From positions 1 through 62,000 of the forward strand of contig JBBHKE010002003.1 in NCBI GenBank assembly GCA_037447655.1: DNA of 62,000 bases. The letters run 5' to 3'. The notes below the pieces were generated by a model, which was not told the origin of the DNA, did no database searches, and worked only from the letters and a program-made list of their open reading frames with translations. This DNA comes from Zygnema cylindricum (lineage: Eukaryota; Streptophyta; Zygnematophyceae; Zygnematales; Zygnemataceae). This document shows, in pieces, positions 44,990 through 56,080 of the stretch; positions within the stretch are counted from its first letter, which is position 1, and the number at the start of each line of letters is the position of its first letter. The position numbers were made by a program, and so were the translations under genes.

Positions 44990-46284
44990 CCATTGGTGTG
45001 ACCCTCATCATCTCCCATCAAAGTCGCCTAACCTCTGCAAGCTCTCGAGTCAAATTTTCAATCAACCGACAAACCTTAATCATCGCTATTTCTTGAGCCG
45101 CCACCTACCGATTGAGAATTTCGACCTCATTCCTCAATTGTTCTACCTCTAGTGGTGGAGGGGGCTCATCGACATGTGGAACCTTCAAAATTTCCCAAAG
45201 ATAAGTTCTTTGCACTTGTGCATTCCGGAAGTGCTACAAAATCGCACTTCGCGCATCTTAAAATGCATTTAAGTCTTGAGTACGAATTGCACGACGAACG
45301 ATAGTGAATAACCGTGGGTCCTAAGGATGATAATGGCGCAATAATTCCAGCACATCAATCTTGAATCCGTTCACTCTACAGACAACCCAAGTGAATCAGG
45401 CATCATTAGGCTGAAAATGCCTAATGTATGAAAATTTCGAAGCATGGTTGTAAGATGTAATGTACAACCATGTTGGGTGGGCGGAGACATCTGGAGAGAT
45501 GTCGAGGATTTCCGAGACGGGGTTTAACCACCGGTTGATGGGTCGAGGCTCCCCTTAACGCAAATAATCAAGCCATTCCTCCATCAGGATGTAATGCGCC
45601 GCCGTTGGTCGAAAGCCATGTATGGCTTCATCTCCGACTGGGGGCGAAAAAAACCAGTCCGGTTCCTCCTCTAGGACGCGAACTTCACGGTTCTGTGGAT
45701 TTCGAGTTGGTTCTACCGCCACGAGAGCCCTCTCGCGGTCCCGTGAAGGAGGAAAACCCGCTACCTCGTCTTCGTCATCATACTCTCCTTCCATAGGTCT
45801 TTTCGAGCTCTTCGAAGATTCGTCGTCCGAGGTTGTGGGGTCGTTCTCGTATTTGGTCACCGGAATATCCAACGATATGGTTTCTTCTGACACTTCCTCC
45901 TCTTCGGTAGGCTCCATCCACCATAGACTCATCGGTATCGGTTCCCGATGGGTGGTAATCAACATCGGCGTTCTTACCCCCCTCTAGTTCGCGTACACCT
46001 ACCTCATCCGCTACAACCCCTTCATCCTTTAACTCCCCCTCCAACTCAATGCCAGTTTCCACCCTATCATTCCCATTCTTTTCCCTTCCTACCTCATCCC
46101 ATTCCTCTTTGTCATCTATTTCATGATCCGTTTCCTCGCCCTCCCTCAACACAAGCTCCAATCCAACCCCTTCTCTTCCACTAACATATTCTGCCACATC
46201 CCCTACCCTAATAAACTCCTCCCTTTCTCTATTTAAGCCCTCTTTTAGGATTCTATCCCCTTCAACCACCTCCTCAGCCAACAT
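44990..46284 (-). pseudogene. Unrecognised decayed protein gene with acidic N-terminus
   Basis: Minus-strand frames 46284-45778 and 45965-45555, then a further readable stretch to about 44990. The N-terminal 170 codons are highly acidic and low in complexity (EELEKT, DVDYHPSGTDTDES). The later part contains EEWLDYLR, INRWLNPVSEILDISPDV, HPTWLYITSYNHASKFSYIR, WVVCRVNGFKIDVLELLRHYHP and a leucine-rich EVEQLRNEVEILNR segment. About six stops and at least one frame change are present. I do not recognise the family. The fragment at 52.04-52.69 kb has a similar acidic start (DPEYHP). Probably a transposon-borne gene. Confidence 0.45.
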
Positions 46285-46416
46285 TCTCCTTTTTTTTTTC
46301 CCCCGCTACTTCCCTCGAAAAGTTTTCCCCTATAAGTATATGACCCCCCACCTCGGTTTCCGTTGGCGGTGGAAGAAATCGTCGCTAAATGGCAGAGCGA
46401 AGACATTTTCATGGTT

Positions 46417-46933
46417 GTAACACGGTAACAGAGTTGGGTACCTAGTAGTTAGCAACTAGGCTGCTATGGTTGCGATGTTACAGCAGCGCAGCTGCAATTC
46501 CAAACCAGCGCAACATAGAAGTATAGCAGCTTAGCAGCATAGCTACTTAGTGGCGTAGCAGCATAGCAGCGCAGCAGAGCAACGCAGCTTAGCAGTATAG
46601 CAACGCTGCGGAATGTAGATAGAACGGTATTGTTCTAGAAGATATTTTGGGGATTTGTCTCGGTTGACCGTGAAGGTCCACGTGTACAGTTGTACAGTTT
46701 TAGGTTGACTAGCAGCTAGCTAGTTTAAATAGTCAGGTAGGCTTAGTGGATAAGAGACTCTTTGAGTAGACCTTAGCAGTGAGCGCTGAATCTTGTAATC
46801 CCCTCTTGAGAAATAAAGCGCAACCTTGTCTGTCACTGCTATGTGCGCCTGCTGTTGCTACGCGAAAATCCTTGGAGCTTTCCGGTGTGCATTGTGGTGT
46901 ACTGTGGTTCCTAAATTGTTTGTTCTTTATACA
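46417..46933 (+). mobile_element. Probable 5' LTR of chromovirus C
   Basis: Begins TGTAACACGGTAAC and ends TTATACA, one base before the primer-binding site. The interior includes a GCAGC-rich block (46480-46615), a TTTAAATA core-promoter element at 46724-46731 and AATAAA at 46812-46817. No matching 3' LTR was found within the window, so the left boundary is inferred from the TG start only. Confidence 0.6.
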
Positions 46934-46934
46934 C

Positions 46935-46948
46935 TGGTATCGGAGCCA
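46935..46948 (+). promoter_or_regulatory. Primer-binding site of chromovirus C, initiator-Met type
   Basis: TGGTATCGGAGCCA, one base after the LTR, complementary to the 3' end of plant initiator methionine tRNA apart from one position. Confidence 0.85.
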
Positions 46949-46967
46949 TTTTCCGTGACTCGACAGC

Positions 46968-47714
46968 ATGGGCGAACACGACGTATCCACTACAGAAATG
47001 TTAGTGCAAGTTCTCAGGGAGTTAGAAAACGTTAGATTACAGAACGCGCAGTTGAGCAACACAGTCGCAACTTTGGAATCTCGTCTTGGTGAGCGACCTC
47101 ATGGAGGCATGGAGAGGGACTACACGAGACCGAAGTTAAGACTTCCCGACGAGTTTGACCCTGCAAGGCACAAGAACCTGGACACGTGGCTATTTTCTAT
47201 TGCAAATTATCTCGAGAATTTTCTTAGCCTATCAGACCGTGAGAAGATTCACTACCTGGGTGGTCTTCTTAAAGGGGCAGCGGGAGCATGGTGGAGGACA
47301 TTGGCGGAAAAAGATGAGATACCGACCGTTTGGGCTCTCTTCTTTCAATTCCTCCGTGACGCCTGGCAGCCTGTTAATACGGTTAAGGCTGCAAGAGATA
47401 AGATCGCAGTGTTGAAGCAACGAACTTCGGTGTTGGAGTTTACGCAACGGTTTTTGGAGTGGAAGGTTCAAATATCTACGATGACGGAGGATGAAGCTGT
47501 GGATCGCTACGTGAAGGGGCTTAAATCATCCATTCGTAGGGATGTGGAACAATGGCTTGCTCGGGAAAGCACAACTCCTAGTCTCTCAGCAATCATTCAA
47601 TTTGCTGAGCGGACCGATTCAGTCGACTTCACCTTCCGTAGACCGTATCATTATGGGTCGAGCAACGGCGGAGGAGGTCGACGAGACGATGGTCCAACTC
47701 CCATGGAGCTCTGA
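46968..47714 (+). CDS. Chromovirus C gag
   Basis: 248 residues from an ATG 20 nt after the primer-binding site. A leucine-heptad stretch (VLRELENVRLQNAQLSNTV) at residues 13-40 is a probable coiled coil. It is followed by the retrotransposon gag (capsid) domain: DTWLFSIANYLENF, LKGAAGAWWRTLAEK, FFQFLRDAWQPVN and FTQRFLEWKVQI at roughly 65-200. The frame ends in a Gly/Arg-rich tail. The zinc knuckle normally fused here appears after a frame change at 47789. Confidence 0.88.
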   Translation: MGEHDVSTTEMLVQVLRELENVRLQNAQLSNTVATLESRLGERPHGGMERDYTRPKLRLPDEFDPARHKNLDTWLFSIANYLENFLSLSDREKIHYLGGLLKGAAGAWWRTLAEKDEIPTVWALFFQFLRDAWQPVNTVKAARDKIAVLKQRTSVLEFTQRFLEWKVQISTMTEDEAVDRYVKGLKSSIRRDVEQWLARESTTPSLSAIIQFAERTDSVDFTFRRPYHYGSSNGGGGRRDDGPTPMEL

Positions 47715-48180
47715 GCAATTGATGAGGATAAGGAGGTGGTCAACGTGCTGCGGAAAAAGAAGAAAACTACAACACCAAGGCCAACAACTTGTCCCCCGAG
47801 GAGCTCCAACATAGCAGGCAAAATGGCTTATGCTTCCACTGCGTCCCGGACCATATGGCCCGAGAATGTCCAAAACGGGAAGGTCCCAGAAAGGGGAAAC
47901 TTAACGTCATGAGGTTAGCCCTTGAAGGAGGAGACCCTTTGACATTTCGAGGTCAAATCGGAGTGAGCGCAACTAGCTTCACGGTGGACTCTGAATTATC
48001 GGGAAATTTCATCAACGAGGTGACGGTGAAAAGGTTGAAACGTCCTCTCGTGGTGCTTAAGGATCATCAGTCGGTACAGTTGGCCGACGGAAGTTCCTTA
48101 TCCATTACCCATCGTACTCCGAGGTTACGCGTTGAAATCGGGAAATTCTGATGGTACGACACTCTTCATGTATTACATCT
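47715..48180 (+). pseudogene. Chromovirus C zinc knuckle and protease
   Basis: The frame at 47789-48151 gives the knuckle CFHCVPDHMARECPKR (CX2CX4HX4C). Next comes the retropepsin region: FTVDSELSGNFINEVTVKRL, where the usual D-S/T-G is now D-S-E, and VVLKDHQSVQLADG. A stop at 48151 splits it from HVLHLGDHEVILGKPWLQKW. The damaged active site argues against function. Confidence 0.78.
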
Positions 48181-49910
48181 TGGGGACCATGAGGTAATCT
48201 TGGGGAAGCCGTGGCTACAAAAATGGATTCTGACAATCGATTGGAGAAGTGGCGCCATGAGAGTGAAGAATGGTGAAGAAGAGTTTGAGGTAAAAGCGGG
48301 AGCGGGTGGTAAAGGAGCGGAAGAGGGACGCCAACTTTCGGCCTTACAGCTTAAGAGGGCACTCAAAAAATGGGAAACTATTGGTATGGCGGTCGTCTAG
48401 CCCATGGAGGAGGCGAAGGAGGAGATTCCGGAGGAATGGAAGAAGAAGGACCTAGACTTCGACTCCAAAGAAAGTGAAGACACCGGAAAAACTTCCGAAG
48501 AGGCCGCGGAAGTCGTGACAAAACTTCTTGAGGAGTAGGTAGTTGTTTTTCCCCGTAGCTCCCCAACGGCTTACCTCCAAAGCGCGAAATAGACCACAAG
48601 ATAGAGCTTGTTCCCGGAGCGATACCCCCGGCTATTCGGATGTACAAGATGAGTTACACCGAATTGGACAAACTCAAAAAGCAACCCGCGGAGTTGGTTG
48701 AAGCCGGAGCAATTGAACCGAGCAAGTCACCTTATGAAGCCCCCGTTCTCTTCGTAAATAAAAAAGGAGGTTTTCGTATGTGTGTGGACTACCGAGCGCT
48801 AATCAAGTTAACGGTGAAGAATGCGTACCCTTTACCGAGAATAGACGAATTGTTGGATCGACTTCGAGGTGCTAAATATTTCTCGAAGATAGATTTGCGG
48901 AGCGGCTATCACCAGATTAGAATTGCCAAAGAGGACGTGGAAAAGACGGCGTTTAGAACTCGATATGGCCATTTCCAGTTTCGGGTAATGCCGTTTGGGT
49001 TAACCAATGCGCCGACGACTTTTATGCATCTGATGAACTCCATCTTGGGCAATATCTGGATGCTTTTGTAATCGTCTATGTAGACGACATCTTGGTGTAT
49101 AGCCGAATGCTAAAGGATCATATGAAGCACCTACGGACGGTCCTACAAGTCATTCGGGAAAATAAGTTGTACGCAAAGAGGAGTAAATGTGACTTCTTGA
49201 CGGAGAAAATTGATTTTCTGGGCCATGTGGTGAGCCGGGACAGAATCGCAGTGGATCCGAATAAAACGAGGGCAGTGAAAGAATGGCCGTAGCCGGCGAA
49301 TATTATGGAATTACGGAGCTTTCTAGGATTATGCTACTACTATCGACGTTTTGTCGAAGGTTTTGCAAAAATTGCTGCACCCCTCACGGAATTACTCAAG
49401 AATGACGTGCCCTACGAGTGGAAATCGGCGCAAGGGGCAGCTTTTAACACGCTAAAGGAGTGGTTGGTTACCGCCCCTGTGTTAGATGTTCCCGACCCGG
49501 ACTTACCTTGGACGATAATAACAGACGCCAGCGATATGCCTATTGGAGCGATCCTTATGCAGCATCAAGGAGTAGGCCTACAACCCATTGCCTACGACAG
49601 TCGAAAATTGAAGCCAGCGGAGCTTAACTGGGCCACCCATGAAAAGGAGACAATTGCGATCATCAATGCGCTAGAGGTTTGGAAATGCTACGTTCAAGGG
49701 AAGTGGATCATAGTTATCACAGATCACCACGCCCCACTGTACCTGCAAACACAACCGATGTTGTCTAAGAAACAAGTGCGATGGATGACGATTCTTCAGA
49801 CCTTTGGGCCGAAACTTGTCATTGAGTATAAGCCAGGCAAGACAAACCTGGCGGATGTGCTGACGAAAAGACCCAGAGTCGCTGCTCTAGTGGTAGAGCA
49901 GCGATTGTAA
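48181..49910 (+). pseudogene. Chromovirus C reverse transcriptase and RNase H
   Basis: After LGKPWLQ and an acidic linker, RT begins [20 protein letters not shown] and continues [72 protein letters not shown] and, after a one-base shift near 49060, VYVDDILVYS. The thumb region is FLGHVVSRDRIAVDP, and RSFLGLCYYYRRFVEGFAKI follows a stop at 49290. RNase H shows TIITDASDMPIGAI, NWATHEKETIAI and VITDHHAPL, so its acidic residues are intact. It ends with ADVLTKRP at 49910. Lesions are few: stops at 48400, 48538 and 49290 and one frameshift. Confidence 0.88.
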
Positions 49911-50984
49911 GCACCGCAAGATGTAGATATAAACTTTGTGAAAAAAAACACCGCAACGTCGGATGCTGCGCAAGATCCGAAACTCAGCGCAGTCACTAGT
50001 ACGGTGCAAGTGGACGAGCAGTGGCTAAGTACGATCAAGGCCGCTTACGACAAAGACGAGACAATGAAGAAACTCATTCAATGGAAGGTATTAATTCAAA
50101 CAGCCAATGGTATGTGGCGGAACAGACCGAGTCAGACAACACGACTTTACGTTCCAATAAATCTGGAGTTACGTCATGTGATACTTAAAATGAGTCATGA
50201 CGAGCCGCTCAGTGGACATTTTGGGCGGGATAAAACAACCGCACGTGTCGCTGAGGCGTATTATTGGCCGAACATGACTCGCGACATTGTGGAGTATATC
50301 TGGACGTGTGACTCCTATAGTAGGAACAAATCGGAATCGGGACAACAAGGTTTGTTCCAACCCCTTCCCATACCAGCTGTTCATTGGGAGGCGATCTTGA
50401 TGGATTTCATCGTAGCTCTCCCGCTGACTAAGGAGGTCTATGACTCAATCTTCGTCGTCATGGATTATTTGACGAAAATGACCCATTTCCTACCCATGTC
50501 AACCACAGGCACTGCGCGAGATGTCGCAGACTTCTTCTTTCGGGAGATATTCCGCCATCACGGACTTCCGAAGAAGATCGTGAGCGACCGTGATCAAAAA
50601 TTCGTGAGCCACTTTTGGCAAAACCTATTTGAGCTGTGTGGCACGCATATAGCCATGTCCACAGCTTACCACCCACAAATTGATGGTCAGACTGAAAGGG
50701 TGAATCAAACTTTGGAGGAGGCGTTGCGGGCTTATGTCTTAGTGCACAAAACGGATTGGGTGAACCATCTAACAACGATTGAGGTGGCGTACAACAGTGC
50801 GGTGCACTCGTCCATGAATGCTACGCCATTCTCCCTCAATAGACGACTGCCCACCCTCCCACAAAACGTATTGGTAGCGGACTACCCTACGCCGGTAGCT
50901 CTGGATTTTGCCAAAACGTTGCAAGGGAACCTGGAAAAGGCGGCGAAGGCGCTCCAGCTGGCAAAGGATTGTCAAAATTCGTAG
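49911..50984 (+). pseudogene. Chromovirus C integrase
   Basis: A frame of 348 residues. The zinc finger is SGHFGRDKTTARVAEAYYW...IWTCDSYSRNK, with the second Cys pair reduced (CDSY). The catalytic core has LMDFIVALPLTKEVYDSIFVV, VSDRDQKFVSHFWQ and YHPQIDGQTERVNQTLEE, so Asp, Asp and Glu are all present. It continues through VEVAYNSAVH-like sequence to a stop at 50984. The loss of one finger Cys is the main defect. Confidence 0.87.
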
Positions 50985-51445
50985 GCCGACGCTCATCGGA
51001 AGGAAACTGTTTTCAGCGTGGGTGATAAGGTCGCCTTAATATGGCAAACCTCTCTTTACCGGGTGCCCTCTCTAAGAAATTGGCACCAAAATTCACGCGC
51101 CCATTCACAGTTCTGTCACGTGTGGGTGAGGTGGCTTATAAGTTGGATATTCTGAAAGAGTGGCATATCCAGAATGTCTTCCATGTTTCCCTTCTTAAAC
51201 CATTTCGCGAACCTGATTCGATGTTTCCTAATCGACGGCGAATACTCCTTTACCACCCGTTTGGGGTACCTCGGATGAGTATGAGGTGGAAGAGATCCTT
51301 CACTCGCACCGCTCTCGGAATTCCAACTCCAGCCAGTATTTCGTGCGTTGGAAGGGCTACAGAGCAGAAGATGACTCTTGGGTGGAAGAGGAGGATCTAC
51401 ATTCCCTTGAATTACTGCGCCGGTTTCAGACGAGTGAGGACACTT
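50985..51445 (+). pseudogene. Chromovirus C integrase C-terminus with chromodomain
   Basis: The GPY/F-like module KLAPKFTRPFTVLSRVGEVAYKL...FHVSLLKPF (51070-51205) is followed, after a frame change near 51270, by a chromodomain: VEEILHSHRSRNSNSSQYFV, RWKGYRAEDDSWVEEEDL and ELLRRFQTSE (51283-51435). Conserved Tyr and Trp of the methyl-lysine pocket are present. In the family, chromodomains steer integration into marked chromatin. Confidence 0.87.
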
Positions 51446-52039
51446 GGCGTCACCAGAGGGGCAATTGCAGCGGCCGCGGTAAAGGAGCGAATCGCAGTGT
51501 CGCAACCATCGCAATTATATTGGGGACGCGGCGAAGAAACGCAGCGACGATGTTACCGAACCGCAGCGCTATAGCAGCGCAGCTACCGCAGCGCAGCATG
51601 GTTACGGTGCCGTCAGAGGAACGCAGCGCCACCGTTGCGCTGACAAGAAAGTGCAACGAAGCAATTGTGTTTCACCACATTGTTGACAACGAACCCTCGG
51701 TGTCGCCGCAGCAACGCAGTTTTATAAATGTTGGACGCTGCGATACCTTCGCACGCTGCGACGCTTCGCTGAGTCCAAACGTGAAACCCTCAACCCTCTT
51801 TGATAAAGCTGCCACCCGCCCTCGCGACCAGTGTAGTTCAGGCATTTTAGAGAGTGCTTCACTCCGCACATCCAGCTTACCTTCGCTTCTAAAATTACCT
51901 GAATTGTCCTACACGAGAGCATCCACGTTGTCCTCATTCTCCCCACCACCAAAGAGTAGGAGACTGGTATGTGTGGGGCAAGGAGATGTGCCCTGTCCCG
52001 ATAGAGTGTTAGTGGCGGCAAAGGCCATGAAAAGGCAGA
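51446..52039. other. GCAGC-rich low-complexity DNA, then unassigned sequence
   Basis: Behind the chromodomain, 51470-51750 is rich in CGCAGC repeats like those in the LTR at 46480-46615, so it may be a decayed part of the 3' LTR, but no alignable LTR block was found. A TTATAAATG lies near 51722. The rest to 52039 has one open frame without a domain. Confidence 0.4.
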
Positions 52040-52690
52040 CCGGAGGAGGGAGGTAGAAGCGGAGATGGAACCGGAAGAAACAACCAGTAGCGAGGCAGGG
52101 CCGGCGGAGACAAGTGGAGGGGAGGGGTTTGAAAATTCACAAGACCCTGAATACCACCCACTCCAAGAGGGAGATTAAGAGGATGAGGAAGACCATGAGC
52201 TCTCGGACGCGGAAGAACCGGAACGGGAACCAACACCTTCGCCTATTGAGGAGCGGGCCTCGGATCTGGAGGTGATGAGGGACCTCAACAAGGAGAGTAC
52301 CGCTGAAAAGCAGTCGTCTGAAAGCGCGAAATAGAAGGCGGAAGCATAGTACCATAGCAGTGACGATGTGTTCCTCATTTGAGGAGATCAAGGGGACACA
52401 GACGAAGAGAGTGAAAAGGGAGAAGAAGTTCCTGATTACCTCTTTCCACTCCTTGTCGGCACACGGCATCCGGATCTCACCTTCAGCTTTGCGAAGCGTT
52501 TTTATTCGGATCCGGCGGAGTGGCCCGAGGAGTGGCGTACTCGAAAGCTTGGGGATCCCATCCTTATCCCCGCCAACGTACCGTCACACCTGGCCTGGAA
52601 TTTTATGAGGACAAAGGACCTCGGAAACAATCACAAGGGTTATGTGCAGCTTAACCCCCATGCCCTGCCGTTTGTGGAAGTGGTTGAAAA
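52040..52690 (+). pseudogene. Unrecognised acidic protein fragment, cut by an LTR
   Basis: Reading across three stops: EPEETTSSEAGPAETSGGEG, DPEYHPLQEGD, EDHELSDAEEPEREPTP, then after frame changes VPDYLFPLLVGTRHPDL, FSFAKRFYSDPAEWPEEWRT, KLGDPILIPANVPSHLAWNF and GYVQLNPHALPFVEVVE. It stops at the end of the minus-strand LTR at 52691. The family is unknown. The acidic N-terminus and YHP motif recall the minus-strand region at 45-46.3 kb. Confidence 0.4.
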
Positions 52691-53590
52691 TGCAATTCTG
52701 TGGTCTCCATTGACCCAGAGAATGAGCAGCCTATGTAAAGCCTGTAGGATAATATTTTCCCCTTCTACTTTCCCGCTGAATAAGCGCCGCCCTGGCACAC
52801 AAATGTTCTGTCCACTCTCACCCCTGTGAGGAGAAGACTCCCTTGAGTCAAACGCAAAAAGAATCACTGAATTTGCTCCCTTGAGCAGTAAGTTATGGTT
52901 GGTCAAAGATGATCTTTATAGTTACAAGCTCTCTTAGAGAGAGGTACCTAAATTTCACTAAGTCCTGGTCTGCCTACTTACGACTGCCTACTACTAAACC
53001 CTAGTCCAATAGAAACACTATATAGTACAAGAAGGTACATTAGGCGATGTACTTATTGTACGGCCATTGTACGACATGGATTTCAAAGTGACGCTTGTTA
53101 AAACGGGAGCCATGGTTCCACCTCCCATCTTCTCTGGTATCCAATAGTATGGTGCCACGTGGCGTCGTGTGACGCTATCCCCAAAGGCCGCCGAAAGTTT
53201 ATTGCGGGTGGCGGCTGCAATTGTGGCCGTCCGATCATTTGTATTTATACGGCTTCGATTCGCTTCCATGCATGAATTGATTAATGCGTGTTTTCGTTAG
53301 TCTGCTGCAAATTAGCCCGTTTAATAAATAGATAAATATGCGTGAAAAGTAATAAGTACATCGTTTTGCTAGTGCCATAATGGATAAGGCTAAGGTCTAA
53401 ATGGTATTTCGTAGACCCCGGTTCAAGTTTGGCTAGAGGTAGTATTTTGCTACAAATAGTAAAATACCTTCTATTTCATTCTCCCTCATAAATGACGCGG
53501 CAGCCATGGCGTGCCTTTGGTTCTCTCTTTCTATCTCTTTACATTCTAACTAAACTATAGAAGTGAACTATTAATTACCTCTATTCAACA
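52691..53590 (-). mobile_element. LTR of a B-related copia, minus strand (900 bp)
   Basis: On the minus strand it runs from TGTTGAATAGAGGTAATTAA to ATGGAGACCACAGAATTGCA. A purine tract (TTAAGGGGAG) precedes it at 53591-53600, so this is a 3' LTR. It is the closest relative of the solo LTR at 18999-19918. A TATAAAG box lies near 52920. Confidence 0.82.
53368..53439 (+). other. tRNA-like sequence in the minus-strand LTR
   Basis: 72 nt on the strand opposite to the LTR: GTGCCATAATGGATAAGGC (A-box region, arginine-tRNA-like) and CCGGTTCAAGTTTGG (B-box-like with two changes). The acceptor halves do not pair. Same antisense position as in the other LTRs. Confidence 0.5.
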
Positions 53591-53656
53591 CTCCCCTTAA
53601 TTCTTAGTCACTTTTCAATTTTAATCCACAGTTTTCTCTACAATAAATAAACTTAG
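53591..53656 (-). pseudogene. Extreme 3' internal end of a copia element
   Basis: On the minus strand TGTAGAGAAAACTGTGGATTA then AATTAAGGGGAG matches the end of B2 (TGTAGAGAAAAGTGTGGTTTA and its purine tract, 41478-41533). About 130 bp between this and the RNase H at 54712 of element E are replaced by the LTR at 53657-54699. Confidence 0.7.
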
Positions 53657-54699
53657 TGTTGAAATAAGTAGTTTTTAGTATATTTTCTAGGTCTAAATTT
53701 ATTAGAAAAGAAAATGTAGGCAGCCTGCCTCTATCTGTTCTCTCTCTCTCGCCCCCATACTTGTTGTAGTCACTGAAGGAGAGAGAGAGAGAGAAATGGA
53801 GCCATGGCTGCCTCAACTCCATAGGAAGGACTAAAGAGAGGCTTAAGCCACTCTCAACAAAAGGTTGAGTCCGGCAGGACTCGAACCCCTGACCAGCAGA
53901 GCGCGGCGTAGCTGTTAGCTCTAACCAGTCTGTCGTAGAAGTCCGTTAGGAGATATAGGGTTTCATTACTATTTAACTATTGTAATGTACTAGATTCATT
54001 TAACTGAAACTCTTAACGCCACGCATAGATACAGTTCTACAAAATACGAAGTACTGTACTTGTTTGAAATGCATATCGCGCATTTTGTTTCGACAGCGAA
54101 ACAAATATCGCCCAAGTATTTATTACGGCCGAGATTGAATTTCGCGTCAAATCTAACGGCGCACATCATCGCCGAAATCCCGGAATGGTCATTTTGGCAT
54201 TTAGTGACATGGCATGACCTGGCGCCACGTGGGAAGACATCATTCGGTCGCGGGAATTTCGAGGAACGAACGGACGAGTGGAAAGTGGACACGCGTCCAC
54301 TTAATGGCCTTGTCGTACAGAGGCCGTACAAAAAGTACATCGGCAGTAGTACTTTCTAGTACTATACAGTTTTGTGATTGGTTCATACAGGTAGTAGATA
54401 GGAGCTGTGAGAGGGAATTAGGAAAAACTAGGACTTAGGAAAATTTAGGTAGATAGTCCTCTCTCTCTCAGAGTTTGTATAAATTGGCATCTTTGCCACC
54501 CAATAACTTATCGGCTGGTTGGCCATTTTTCAGTGATTTTTTTTGCTACGGACTCAGGGGAGTCCAGGCTGCATAGGGGTGCAGTCAAATTGTCAGTTTG
54601 CCTTCTTGGGCAGAAGTGGTCGTGGCTTAAAGTGGGTTAGTTAAACACTATCTAGAGGCTTCTTGTATTCTGTAGTCCAATGGAGGACACAGAATTGCA
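53657..54699 (+). mobile_element. Solo or recombinant LTR of B1 type, plus strand (1043 bp)
   Basis: TGTTGAAATAAGTAGTTTTTAG...CAGAATTGCA. Closest to the B1 LTR (same start and same GAGGCTTCTTGTATTCTGTAGTCCA-type end). TATAAA at 54478-54483 and the U5 ATGGAG at 54680. The flanks CTTAG and GGGCT do not match, so it did not arise by a simple insertion and LTR-LTR excision at this spot. Confidence 0.85.
53864..53949 (-). other. tRNA-like sequence in U3 of the LTR at 53.7 kb
   Basis: Antisense copy almost identical to that in B1: GACAGACTGGTTAGAGC and GGTTCGAGTCCTGCCGG. Confidence 0.58.
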
Positions 54700-55161
54700 G
54701 GGCTTGCTTTTGAAGTGATGACTTGGGTTAGAAGCAATGGCAATGGCAACTTCGTTGTCACACCAGATCAACTGTGGATCAACGTGCATGTATCCTAGTT
54801 CTTGTAATATGGATTTTACCCATAAGAGTTCTTTGAGGGGCGAGCTTGCTGCCATATATTCTGACTCCATTGTTGACAACGCTGTAACCTTTTGAATTTT
54901 GCTGCTCCAGGAGCAAGTCATGTTCCCAATTTGTAGAACGAATCTCGTGGTGGACTTCCAGCTTGGCATGTTGTCGTAACTTGCATCACTCCACGTTTGC
55001 AGTTTTACTTCTCCTCCGCCTAGTGTGAGTTTGAGGTCTTTTGTTCCTCCCAAATATCTCAAGGCTCTCCTTGCTGCATCAAAATCGGATTTTATCGGAT
55101 TCTCTAGACTTCTACTTAGTACCCGAACTGCTGCAGCAATGTCAGAACAGGTACAGTTCAT
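54700..55161 (-). pseudogene. Copia E RNase H
   Basis: TCSDIAAAVRVLSRSLENP, ALRYLGGTKDLKLTLGGG, TWSDASYDN, ALSTMESEYMAASSPLKELLW and LIWCDNEVAIAIASNPSHHF are the standard copia RNase H blocks. It breaks off after HHFKSK exactly at the neighbouring LTR, so the last ~40 codons are missing. Confidence 0.87.
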
Positions 55162-56080
55162 GAAATATATTTAGCTTCCCACAATTTGTTTATAAGGTAT
55201 TAGTGTCATAGGATCATTCTCCCCCGACTCTTAATACTCGCTAACAATGATACCCGGTTTTGTCTCTTCTCCCTCTAACTTCTACCAAAACTCCATTGGA
55301 GTTAGACATCTTTTTTCCCCTGGCATTCCATACTCATCTAACATGTTTCCAATAGCCTTTTTTTGAGTCAATTTTATTACTTTCTCATTTCTGTCCCTTT
55401 CTACTTGGATACCCAAAATATATTTTGCCTCACCGAGGTTTTTCATCACGAACCGTGAGTTTAGAGCAATTTTGATTTTGTAACTTTCAGCCATTGATTT
55501 GCTAATTAATAGTAAATCATCTACATCCACCACTAAATACACTATCCCATTTTCACCTTTTAGAACGTAGACAGAGTGATCAAAACTTATCCTTTGAAAT
55601 CCTAGACTGGTCAAGAATTCATCAAGCTTCATATTCCATTGCCTATGGGCCTGTTTTAGGCCGTACAAAGATTTTAGCAGTTGCATACTAAGTGCTCTTT
55701 TCCTAGTTCTGTATACTTTTCACGCTGCTGCATGTTAATGGTGTCCTCTAGTTTTCCATACAAAAAGGCCGTCTTTACATCCATCTGATGTATTACCATA
55801 TCTTCTATAGCAGCTAGGGACAACAAAATCCTTACTGTCAGAAATCTTACAACTGGAGAAAAAGTTTCTTCAAAATCAATTACTTCCTTTTGATTATACC
55901 CCTTTGCCACAAGTCTAGCCTTCTATCGTTATAAAGTGTTATCGAGATTTCACTTCACCTTGAATACCCATTTGCTGGAGATCACTTTTTCGGTTTGGAG
56001 GAATGTCCACAAGCTCCCATGTTTGAGCCTCCATGATGGACTTCATTTCTTCGTTTGCTGCCTCGATCCAATGATTCCGC
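55162..56080 (-). pseudogene. Copia E reverse transcriptase
   Basis: Pieces in several frames: MEAQTWELVDIPPNRK (near 56020), [20 protein letters not shown] and [20 protein letters not shown] (55910-55740), [20 protein letters not shown] and VYLVVDVDDLLLISKS (55686-55500). The catalytic box reads DVDD instead of YVDD (codons 55516-55527). LGEAKYILGIQVERD follows. There are stops near 55675 and 55920 and several frameshifts. Confidence 0.83.
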
